Assembly (NCBI GenBank): GCA_964546585.1
Contig: CAZJKE010000005.1
Span: 1 to 64,000 of the forward strand
DNA from: CAZJKE01 sp964546585
GTDB lineage: Bacteria; Planctomycetota; Phycisphaerae; Phycisphaerales; SM1A02
DNA length: 64,000 nt
Reading direction: 5' to 3'
The notes beneath the pieces are model-generated. The model did not search any database, had not been told where the DNA came from, and saw nothing but the letters and a program-made list of their open reading frames with translations. The translations under genes were made by a program, and so were the position numbers. Shown in pieces: positions 25,922-32,979 of the stretch (positions are counted from its first letter, which is position 1; each line of letters begins with the position of its first letter).

Positions 25922-27595
25922 ATGCACCTCGCCCTTCTGCAGGTGAATCCACGGGTGGGAGACATCGATGGCAATGCCCGGAAGGTCATCGATGCAGCCC
26001 TGGCGGTCGACGCCGATCTCATCGTCGCCCCCGAATTGGTGATCTGCGGATACCCACCACGCGACCTCCTGTATCAGGCCGGGTTTGTCGAGGCGTGCGA
26101 GTCGGCGGTGTCGCAGATCGCCGAAGCATGCCGAGACCGAACGATCATCGTCGGGCATCCGCGGCGCGATGCCGCCACTGGAAGGCTCCGCAACTCCGCG
26201 TCGCTCCTCCGCGGCGGCATGATCGAGGCAGTCTGCGACAAACAGTTACTTCCCGGATACGACGTCTTTGACGAAGACCGGTACTTCGAACCGGGCGAGT
26301 CGAGTTGCGTAGTGGACATCGATGGTCATCGTGTTGGTATCGCCATTTGCGAGGACCTCTGGCAGGGCGGGGATGCGGGGGCTTCTTCCCGCTACGACCA
26401 GGATCCGATCGCCGCGATCGTGTCACAAGGGTGCAGTGTCATTGTTGCGCCCTCGGCGACACCTTTCGTAACAGGCAAGCGTTGCCGGCACATCGAACAA
26501 CTCATGGACACTGCCGCGGCACACAATGTCGCGATTGCCATGGTCAATCAACTTGGCGCAAATGATGATCTCATCTTTGATGGCGGGGCAATGGCCGGTG
26601 GCCCACAGGGTTTGCTGTTGGACGCCGCTCCATTTGAAAGCGCTTCGGTGACAGTCGATACATCCGGTACACCGGTGCAGGCACGCGATGTGTCTGACAT
26701 GGACATGCGATACCGGGCTCTGGTGCTCGGTCTCGGTGACTACTGCGGCAAGACCGGACACGACCACGTGTTGCTGGGAATCAGCGGAGGTATCGATTCA
26801 GCCTTGGTGGCGGTGATCGCCGCGTCTGCACTTGGCGCAGAAGCGGTGACTGGCGTACTGATGCCCTCGCGGTATTCCTCTTGCGGCTCCGTTGAGGACG
26901 CCGAGTCGCTGGCAGCGAACCTCGGTCTGACGCACACGCCCACCCTTCCAATCGAACATCTGCACGCAGCATTTGAGCGAACGATGACCGATGCCATGCA
27001 AAGCGTGTCGTCACTTACCGAAGAAAATGCGCAGGCACGCGCCCGCGGACTGTTGCTCATGGCCATGGCGAACGAGGCGGACGCGCTGCTCCTGGCGACC
27101 GGTAACAAGTCCGAACTTGCCATGGGCTACTGCACGCTCTACGGCGACATGTGCGGTGCCGTGTCGGTGATCGGCGACATGCTGAAGACCGATGTGTGGG
27201 ACATGGCTCGCTGGATCAACGAACATCACGCCGACCTCGGGTTTTCGGTGCCGCCGATTCCAGTGCCGACGATCACGAAGCCGCCGTCGGCGGAGTTGCG
27301 ACCGGACCAGTGTGATCAGGACACACTGCCGCCCTACGAAACACTCGATGCGATTGTCCGGGCGTACATCGAGGAGGAACGAGGCGTCGAAGATACGGCC
27401 GACCACACTGGATTGGACCTCGCGTTTGTGCGAAATATCATCGCGTCGATCGATCGTGCCCAGTTCAAACGAGATCAGGCGTCCGTCATTCCCAAGATCA
27501 GTCCACGGACATTCGGGAGAGGGCGGCCGATGCCCATCGTCATGCGACGGTCCGGAAGCAACGTGCGACAGGCCGCGGAAGGCGAATCGCCATGA
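25922..27595 (+). CDS. nadE: NAD+ synthase (glutamine-hydrolysing)
   Basis: This 557-residue two-domain enzyme amidates nicotinic acid adenine dinucleotide using glutamine. The N-terminal nitrilase-type glutaminase has the triad Glu in VAPELVICGYPP, Lys in VCDKQLLPGYDVFDEDRYF and Cys in GIAICEDLWQGG. The C-terminal synthetase has the P-loop SGGIDSALVAV and ATGNKSELAMGYCTLYGDM. The ATG at 25922 is chosen because MHLALLQVNPRVGDIDGN matches the usual domain start. It overlaps mutL by 4 bases. Confidence 0.96.
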   Translation: MHLALLQVNPRVGDIDGNARKVIDAALAVDADLIVAPELVICGYPPRDLLYQAGFVEACESAVSQIAEACRDRTIIVGHPRRDAATGRLRNSASLLRGGMIEAVCDKQLLPGYDVFDEDRYFEPGESSCVVDIDGHRVGIAICEDLWQGGDAGASSRYDQDPIAAIVSQGCSVIVAPSATPFVTGKRCRHIEQLMDTAAAHNVAIAMVNQLGANDDLIFDGGAMAGGPQGLLLDAAPFESASVTVDTSGTPVQARDVSDMDMRYRALVLGLGDYCGKTGHDHVLLGISGGIDSALVAVIAASALGAEAVTGVLMPSRYSSCGSVEDAESLAANLGLTHTPTLPIEHLHAAFERTMTDAMQSVSSLTEENAQARARGLLLMAMANEADALLLATGNKSELAMGYCTLYGDMCGAVSVIGDMLKTDVWDMARWINEHHADLGFSVPPIPVPTITKPPSAELRPDQCDQDTLPPYETLDAIVRAYIEEERGVEDTADHTGLDLAFVRNIIASIDRAQFKRDQASVIPKISPRTFGRGRPMPIVMRRSGSNVRQAAEGESP

Positions 27596-29310
27596 TCCGC
27601 CGCCTCTCAACGATCGTCATCAATCAGATCGCGGCGGGGGAGGTGGTCGAACGACCAGCGAGTATTGTCAAGGAACTGGTTGAAAACAGCCTCGATGCAG
27701 GAGCGCACCGCATCGACATCACGCTGGAGCGTGGCGGCCGCGACATGGTTCGCGTCAGCGACGATGGGTGTGGAATCGATGCGTCGGAACTCGAACTGGC
27801 GGTGGCTCCGCATGCAACAAGCAAGATCGAAAACGAAGCCGACCTCGCCGCAATTGCTTCTCTGGGATTTCGAGGTGAGGCACTTGCGTCCATCGCTTCG
27901 GTAAGCCGGTTTTCCATCACCAGTCGTCTGCCCGCGAGCGACGCCGGCGCACGTCTGGAGGTGGAAGGCGGCGATGGTGGGTTGCCGCAGCCCATTGCCG
28001 CCCCGCCCGGCACGACCGTGGAGATCAAACGGCTGTTCTTCAATACACCTGCCCGCCGCAAGTTTCTCAAGTCCGATGCGGCGGAGACCGGTCGCGCAAG
28101 AGAAGTCGTGCAACGGCTTGCCGCTGCGCATTGGCAGGTGTCATTCACCTTCCAAAGTGGCGAACGAACGCTGCTTGAGTTGCCTGCCGCAAGTAAACCG
28201 GAAGATCGTATTGCCGCAATTCTCGGCACGGAGTTGAGCGGTGAACTCATCAGCATCGACGGCAAACAGGAGGGCGTACGACTGTGGGGTGTCATTGGTA
28301 CGCCACAGGTTGCCCGGCCTACCTCGCGGCATCTGCATGTGTTTGTCAACGGCCGCGCGGTCAGTGATGGTTCCCTGACGCACGCGGTTCGCGAGGCATT
28401 TCGCGGGCTGATCGAGCCGAAGCGGTATCCCACTGCTGCGTTGTTCATCGAGATGGACCCTTCACTTGTCGATGCAAATGTACATCCACGCAAGAGTGAG
28501 GTGCGGTTCCGCGACCGCGATGCAATGTGGCACTTGGTCAACCGTACGATCGCCGGGGCGCTCGCTGACCGAGACATTGTTCCGACATATTCTGCAGGTC
28601 AATCAAGGGAGCAGTCATTTGGTTCGGGCATGCCACCGGGGTTTGATGTTGCCGCTGCTCGCACCGCTGTTGCTGACATTCCGCTGCACGAACACGATCG
28701 AAGTGTACCTCCGCCGCTACCGATGATCATCGGACCGGATTCAGTCATGCAGGTACAGGAGTGTTTCTTGGTAACGCAGGACGAGCAGGGCCTGTTGATC
28801 ATCGATCAGCATGCGCTGCACGAGCGGATCATGTTTGAAGAGTTGAAGGAGCGCCTCGCGGCCGGGCCATTGGAGTCACAGCGACTACTCGTCCCCCTTT
28901 CCATGCCCGCCGACGCGGCGCAGATCGATGCCGCCGAACAGCACGCTGCGTTATTGACGAAACTCGGTATTGATGCCACGGCTTCCGGTCCGGCATCGAT
29001 TTCACTGCACGCAGTGCCGACGCTCTTTTCGTCGCGTCGCGTTGACGCTTCTGGCTTCGTTGCTGATCTTCTTGAACAACTCGGCGAGGGGACGCTGCCG
29101 CCGGATCCGGAGGCGGCGCTCAGCGAAATTCTTGACATGATGGCATGCAAGGCGGCGATCAAAGCGGGTGACAGTTTGACTGGGGAGGAGACTGCTGCGT
29201 TGATCAGAGCGGCACGGGACATCGACCGCAGCGAGCGTTGTCCACACGGCCGACCGACGACAATGCGTCTTTCGATTGATGAACTGGAGCGACGGTTTGG
29301 CAGAAAATGA
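27592..29310 (+). CDS. mutL: DNA mismatch repair protein MutL (endonuclease type)
   Basis: This 572-residue mismatch-repair ATPase couples MutS to strand incision. The GHKL ATPase has IAAGEVVERPASIVKELVEN, DDGCGI, HATSKI and GFRGEALASI. The C-terminal domain keeps the endonuclease motif DQHA-x2-E-x4-E (DQHALHERIMFE, about residue 404), ACKAAIKAGD and CPHGRPT, so it should nick DNA itself rather than needing MutH. It overlaps nadE by 4 bases and moaD by 14. Confidence 0.96.
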   Translation: MIRRLSTIVINQIAAGEVVERPASIVKELVENSLDAGAHRIDITLERGGRDMVRVSDDGCGIDASELELAVAPHATSKIENEADLAAIASLGFRGEALASIASVSRFSITSRLPASDAGARLEVEGGDGGLPQPIAAPPGTTVEIKRLFFNTPARRKFLKSDAAETGRAREVVQRLAAAHWQVSFTFQSGERTLLELPAASKPEDRIAAILGTELSGELISIDGKQEGVRLWGVIGTPQVARPTSRHLHVFVNGRAVSDGSLTHAVREAFRGLIEPKRYPTAALFIEMDPSLVDANVHPRKSEVRFRDRDAMWHLVNRTIAGALADRDIVPTYSAGQSREQSFGSGMPPGFDVAAARTAVADIPLHEHDRSVPPPLPMIIGPDSVMQVQECFLVTQDEQGLLIIDQHALHERIMFEELKERLAAGPLESQRLLVPLSMPADAAQIDAAEQHAALLTKLGIDATASGPASISLHAVPTLFSSRRVDASGFVADLLEQLGEGTLPPDPEAALSEILDMMACKAAIKAGDSLTGEETAALIRAARDIDRSERCPHGRPTTMRLSIDELERRFGRK

Positions 29311-29557
29311 CATCACCATCACCGTGTTGTTCTTCGCGGCGGCGGCGGATGCTGCAGGATGTCGTGAACACAGCATGGTTCTGCCCGCTGGGACGACGGC
29401 GAGAGAAGCGGTCGATGCAGTTGTTGCTGAGAAGCCAGGCCTCTCCGAGATCCGAGAAAGTTGCGCGGTGGCGATCGATCGTAGAGTTGTTGGCGGCGAT
29501 GCTGAACTCGCCGCGGGTTGCACATTGGCGGTCCTTCCTCCTGTGAGCGGCGGATGA
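29297..29557 (+). CDS. moaD: Molybdopterin synthase sulfur carrier subunit
   Basis: This small ubiquitin-like protein (86 residues from a TTG at 29297) donates sulfur to make molybdopterin. The fold pattern ITVLFFAAAADAAGC, LPAGTTAREAVDAV and the C-terminal VLPPVSGG, whose last Gly-Gly becomes the thiocarboxylate, are clear. The TTG start is preferred because GGAG lies 7 bases upstream; an in-frame ATG at 29279 has no such site. It begins inside the end of mutL and overlaps moeA by 4 bases. MoaE is not in the window. Confidence 0.85.
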   Translation: MAENDITITVLFFAAAADAAGCREHSMVLPAGTTAREAVDAVVAEKPGLSEIRESCAVAIDRRVVGGDAELAAGCTLAVLPPVSGG

Positions 29558-30762
29558 GCGAACTTCCCGGCTACGACGATGCGTTGCAGCGGGTACTTGC
29601 TGCGGTACGGCCCATTGAGGAGGCCCAGAGAGTGTCGCTTGCGAAGAGCGTGGGACGTGTGCTTGCCCTCGACATCATCGCCGACCGCGACCTGCCACCC
29701 TTTGATCGCTCGCAACTCGATGGATATGCAGTTGTGGCGGAATCGATCAAGACAGGTGTTTCGCTGCCGGTGTCCGGCACGATTGCGGCTGGAACGATGG
29801 CCAGCGAGCCGATGCCACCGGCAACATGTATGGCAATAGCAACCGGTGCGCCGCTACCTTCGGGATCGGATGCGGTCGTGGGCCACGAAGACACGGATTG
29901 CGGTGACCCCGTTCGCTTTGCATGTATCGGTGTGTCGCCAGGTGCTGCCGTGCATCCAAGGGGTGCGGACGCCAGAGACGGAGCGTGTCTGATTGAGGCG
30001 GGAACGATGCTGGCACCGCAGCATCTGGGCATTGCCGCAAGTTGCGGTGTGTGCGAGATGGACGTGCGGAGGCGGCCTCGGTGTGTGGTACTGACAACGG
30101 GCGATGAGGTTGTGCCGGTGACGAAAACACCATCAGACTGCCAGATTCGAAACGGCAATGCGCCGATGCTCATGGCGGCGTTGGATGCCATGGGGGCGGA
30201 GGTCTGTGCTGCGGTGCATCTGCCTGACACGGTTGATGATACGAATGCTGCGGTAGGCGAGGCCATTGAACGATGCGATCTGGTTGTCACGGTGGGCGGG
30301 ATCAGTGAGGGTGCAAGGGATCATGTGCTTGGCGCGATGCACGCTGCCGGCGGCGAGGTTGTGCTGCGGAAGGCAGCGATCCAGCCCGGCAAGCCGATCA
30401 CGGTTGCCCGCTGCGGCGAGCGGATGATTCTTGCACTTCCTGGCAACCCCGTCTCGGCGCTCGCGTGTGTACATGTGTTTGGATGGCCGATTGTGCGGCG
30501 GATGCTGGGTCTGGAAGAGGCGCTTCCGTGGCGAGATGTGGAACTTGGGACGGAGGTCAAGCCAAATCCCCACCGCGAAGTATTCAGGTTCGGTCGCATT
30601 GAGCATGGCCGAATTGTTGTGCCTTCATGGCACGGCTCTGGCGACATGGTCCACACCGCCGCGGCCACGGGACTCGTCCGCCTTCCAAGAGCCGACCTGT
30701 CGTGCTCCCCCGGCCCCCCCGGCTCCCCCGGCCACACCTTGCCATTCCTTCCCCTTGCCTGA
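29554..30762 (+). CDS. moeA: Molybdopterin molybdotransferase
   Basis: This 402-residue enzyme inserts molybdate into adenylated molybdopterin. The motifs are DLPPFDRSQLDGYAV, IATGAPLPSGSDAVVGHEDT, VVLTTGDEV, QIRNGNAPML, VTVGGISEGARDHV, and ILALPGNPVSALACVHVFG with IQPGKPITVAR before it. The C-terminal domain ends in a low-complexity Pro/Gly stretch (SPGPPGSPG) that comes from a C-rich DNA run, possibly a recent expansion. It is coupled to moaD by a 4-base overlap and is the last gene of the nadE-mutL-moaD-moeA run. Confidence 0.95.
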   Translation: MSELPGYDDALQRVLAAVRPIEEAQRVSLAKSVGRVLALDIIADRDLPPFDRSQLDGYAVVAESIKTGVSLPVSGTIAAGTMASEPMPPATCMAIATGAPLPSGSDAVVGHEDTDCGDPVRFACIGVSPGAAVHPRGADARDGACLIEAGTMLAPQHLGIAASCGVCEMDVRRRPRCVVLTTGDEVVPVTKTPSDCQIRNGNAPMLMAALDAMGAEVCAAVHLPDTVDDTNAAVGEAIERCDLVVTVGGISEGARDHVLGAMHAAGGEVVLRKAAIQPGKPITVARCGERMILALPGNPVSALACVHVFGWPIVRRMLGLEEALPWRDVELGTEVKPNPHREVFRFGRIEHGRIVVPSWHGSGDMVHTAAATGLVRLPRADLSCSPGPPGSPGHTLPFLPLA

Positions 30763-30796
30763 ATCTGGGGAATTGCTGAATTGCTTGAATTGAATC

Positions 30797-30862
30797 GGGA
30801 ATTGCTGGACACCCACCAATTGCCTTTCCGGGAATTGCTGGACACCCACCAATTGCCTTTCC
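30797..30862. repeat. Tandem 33-base direct repeat (two copies)
   Basis: Two perfect adjacent copies, 30797-30829 and 30830-30862, lie in the 151-base space between the convergent moeA and the pilin-like gene. Each begins GGGAATTGCTGGACACCC and contains AATTG and CAATT in inverted orientation. Partial AATTGCT copies lie just before (30775-30796). The region has no gene. Confidence 0.9.
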
Positions 30863-30913
30863 GCAGCACACAAACCGGATTTTCAGGCTCAGAGTCAGGA
30901 TCAGACCCGTCTG

Positions 30914-31675
30914 TTACCGAATGAGTTGGCTCGGGTCATAGGGCGAGGTGTTCTCGCTGAGGAACCCGTTGTCCCGGAATAGGCTCGGATCCTGACACTC
31001 TCCGCAGGAATCCACGGCCCGAGTACGAACCCCCCCGACATGCCCATCGAGCCACCCCACCAGCGTCTGCCCACCATGCCGATAGGACTGCCTCCCCCAG
31101 CAGGGCAGACAGTCACCCTCGGCAACCGGGGCCCGCATGAACCGACTGGTCCGGAATCCCGCAGCATCCCCGCTGATTGAACCCCCATCACCGAACATTG
31201 CGGTCTGGGCGGGATGACGGCACGCGGCAGGCGCCACCCCCGGCCGAGCATCCTCGAGACCCTGCAAGAAACTCGCCTCCGCTCCGAGATAGTCGGTGTT
31301 GTAGTTGTAGCCACTGCTCGGATCCCGCACATCCACGGGCCCGTCCAACTCGGGACAGTTTGTGTCATGCACGCTGCCATCGCAATAGGCCCACAACACT
31401 CCATCACCCACACGTTCGCCCGCTTCATGCACTGCGTCCCACGCCATCTCTCGCCAGACACCATCATGCTGTTCCCACCAAATGGCCGGCGGGTAGATTT
31501 CCCAATCGCCGCTGTACGCGACAGCGGCGACCGAGAACTGCCGCAAGTGATTGGTGCACGATGCGCCGCGCGCAGCACCGGTACTACCTGAGATCGCAGT
31601 GGCAATCATGGCCGCTAGCGCAGCGATAACCGCCATCACCACGGCCAATTCGACAATGGAAAACGCTCGCCTCAC
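30914..31675 (-). CDS. Pilin-like protein with prepilin N-terminus, in cobalamin-riboswitch operon
   Basis: This 253-residue protein has a short basic leader followed by FSIVELAVVMAVIAALAAM, a type IV prepilin/pseudopilin N-terminus with Glu at position 5 of the mature form, and a predicted single transmembrane helix. The rest is a large soluble domain rich in Trp and Cys (GDWEIYPPAIWWEQ; paired Cys in SCGECQD). Near the end, HGGQTLVGWLDGHVGG matches the H-x-DG signature of planctomycete pilin-like (DUF1559-type) proteins. Its ATG overlaps the stop of the upstream dockerin-repeat gene by 4 bases, so both follow the same riboswitch. Function unknown; processed by a prepilin peptidase and exposed outside the inner membrane by inference. 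Confidence 0.85.
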   Translation of the reverse strand: MRRAFSIVELAVVMAVIAALAAMIATAISGSTGAARGASCTNHLRQFSVAAVAYSGDWEIYPPAIWWEQHDGVWREMAWDAVHEAGERVGDGVLWAYCDGSVHDTNCPELDGPVDVRDPSSGYNYNTDYLGAEASFLQGLEDARPGVAPAACRHPAQTAMFGDGGSISGDAAGFRTSRFMRAPVAEGDCLPCWGRQSYRHGGQTLVGWLDGHVGGVRTRAVDSCGECQDPSLFRDNGFLSENTSPYDPSQLIR

Positions 31676-32562
31676 GACCAGTTCGCAATGACGATCAGAA
31701 GGTCAATGACATCCACCGCCCAATCTCCGTTGAAATCAGCTGGCGGAGCACCAACCGGCAGTGGCCCAAACCCTGCGATCACCGCCAACAGATCCTCCAC
31801 ATCGACATCGCCATCCACATCGACATCTCCAGCAAGACGCGGTTCCGCATCCACGACAGCGTCGATCTCGACTGAGAACGATGCATCACCATTACCGCTA
31901 AGGCGAATAAACGAAACGCTCGCCAGACCACTCGATGCGATGTCCACACCAACGCCACCGCCAGAGCCGCGGTAGACATCCAGAATCGCATCGTGTGTCT
32001 GCCCGAGCATGTCCGCAAGGGCCAAACGAGGGTCGACTGGTCTTGTAAACATGGTCATGTCAACACCGGGGATCGCGTCGTAGGGACTGCTGTCCAGATA
32101 CCCGATAGTCGGCCAGAGACCGTCCGCGCCACTGCCAACAGCAAACCATTCGTCACCGTCCGGGGACACTTCGATCAATCCGTTTCCTTCCCCGAACACA
32201 CCGTCCACCGTTCCACTGGGATAGGCACCGTCGATGCATGCGGTATTACCAAATACGATGAGGTCAATACCGTAGAGGTTCGCGGGGTCGTCTTCGACAG
32301 GCTCGTCAAAGGAAACCACCAGCCATCCGCCCGCGGCGATCGACACGAGTTCGTGTGGCATGAAGGGGGGGTTGAAGGCACTGACCACGCTCGGCCAAAC
32401 ACCTTCGCCGGTAAACCGCGCAGGTTCACCAAGGGCGGCATCCGCGTCGGTGTACCCCGGAGCCGCGTCTTTTCCGCTTTCGTACCCAAGCACGACATCG
32501 GCCCAGGGATTCGGGCCTCCCGATGCAACACACAACACAACAATCATTCCAACTGGCGGCAT
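31672..32562 (-). CDS. Secreted dockerin-repeat protein under a cobalamin riboswitch
   Basis: This 296-residue protein starts at 32562 with GGAGG 6 bases upstream; the frame is open further but that part is riboswitch. MPPVGMIVVLCVASGG is a short signal peptide. The body (VLGYESGKDAAPGYTDADAA, ALGEPARFTG, VSFDEPVEDDPANLYGIDLI, GLIEVSPDGDEWFAV, VSFIRLSGNG) is a beta-rich extracellular domain typical of planctomycete and PEP-CTERM cell-surface proteins. The C-terminus has two dockerin-like calcium loops, DVDVDGDVDVEDLLAVIAGF and ADFNGDWAVDVIDLLIVIAN. No known cobalamin enzyme or transporter motif is present. It is the first gene after the riboswitch and overlaps the pilin-like gene. Confidence 0.88.
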   Translation of the reverse strand: MPPVGMIVVLCVASGGPNPWADVVLGYESGKDAAPGYTDADAALGEPARFTGEGVWPSVVSAFNPPFMPHELVSIAAGGWLVVSFDEPVEDDPANLYGIDLIVFGNTACIDGAYPSGTVDGVFGEGNGLIEVSPDGDEWFAVGSGADGLWPTIGYLDSSPYDAIPGVDMTMFTRPVDPRLALADMLGQTHDAILDVYRGSGGGVGVDIASSGLASVSFIRLSGNGDASFSVEIDAVVDAEPRLAGDVDVDGDVDVEDLLAVIAGFGPLPVGAPPADFNGDWAVDVIDLLIVIANWS

Positions 32563-32607
32563 GACGCGACCTCCACATATCTGGCCGCGCGATCGGTTCC
32601 GGTGCCG

Positions 32608-32631
32608 GGAAAACGGCGCCGCGGCCCGTTT
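32608..32631 (-). terminator. Probable expression-platform terminator of the cobalamin riboswitch
   Basis: On the transcript, AACGGGC and GCGCCGTT form a stem of 7 pairs with one bulge and a CGCG loop, followed at once by UUUUCCC. It lies 19 bases after the P1 helix of the riboswitch and 45 bases before the start codon, the right place for a ligand-controlled terminator. Confidence 0.5.
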
Positions 32632-32650
32632 CGCGCGGGCAACGCCTGTT

Positions 32651-32875
32651 GACAGGGCCGGTCTTCCGGCTTCGGGCCAGCATCCCGGATCGGCCTTCCC
32701 GCGGGCATTGCCCGCAGTGGCATTCGATCCGGGAACCCCAGAATCCCAACATGGGGAGAGGGGGGACCCGTTACGGCGGCGCGTCCGCGGCGGTTTTTCA
32801 CCGCCTTCCCGCCAGTACCCACATACCATGCATGTGGGGTACTGGTGTCCCAGCACGACTGGGACACGCCCTGTC
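32651..32875 (-). promoter_or_regulatory. Cobalamin (B12) riboswitch
   Basis: The 225-base element reads on the minus strand. P1 is closed by GACAGGG (32869-32875) with CCCTGTC (32651-32657), a perfect 7-base pair helix. Two 5' hairpins follow, GTGTCCCAG/CTGGGACAC and CCAGTACCC/GGGTACTGG. The conserved core block GGGAAGGCGGTGAAAAACC lies at 32792-32810, continuing to CGCCGTAACGGG. GCCACTG is at 32715-32721, then GGGAAGG at 32694-32700. The B12 box AGCCGGAAGACCGGCC is at 32656-32671. These are the defining elements of the cobalamin family. It precedes the dockerin-repeat and pilin-like genes, so B12 is expected to repress them. Confidence 0.95.
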
Positions 32876-32882
32876 CGCGGGC

Positions 32883-32888
32883 AGTGTA
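32883..32888 (-). promoter_or_regulatory. Possible -10 element for the riboswitch transcript
   Basis: TACACT on the minus strand (four of six matches to TATAAT) is placed so that transcription would begin near 32876, exactly at the 5' edge of P1. The -35 region is weak. Confidence 0.4.
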
Positions 32889-32909
32889 GAAGATGTCCGC
32901 GGTGGATGT

Positions 32910-32939
32910 TTGACACCCCCCGGTCACCTCGGATACGCT
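32910..32939 (+). promoter_or_regulatory. Possible promoter of the HEAT-repeat gene
   Basis: TTGACA (32910-32915), an 18-base spacer and TACGCT (32934-32939) stand 40 bases before the ATG at 32980. The -35 is consensus and the -10 is weak. It is back to back with the riboswitch promoter. Confidence 0.45.
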
Positions 32940-32979
32940 CGCTCTTCCTGTCTCGCCCCTCTCTCTGGAGAAGCACCAC

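Noticed and set aside
30705..30762. Frameshift at the C-rich end of moeA
   Set aside because: The Pro/Gly low-complexity tail is odd, but the frame stays open and the preceding conserved moeA domains are complete.
30797..30862. CRISPR-like array
   Set aside because: The two repeat copies are directly adjacent with no spacer and there are no cas genes.
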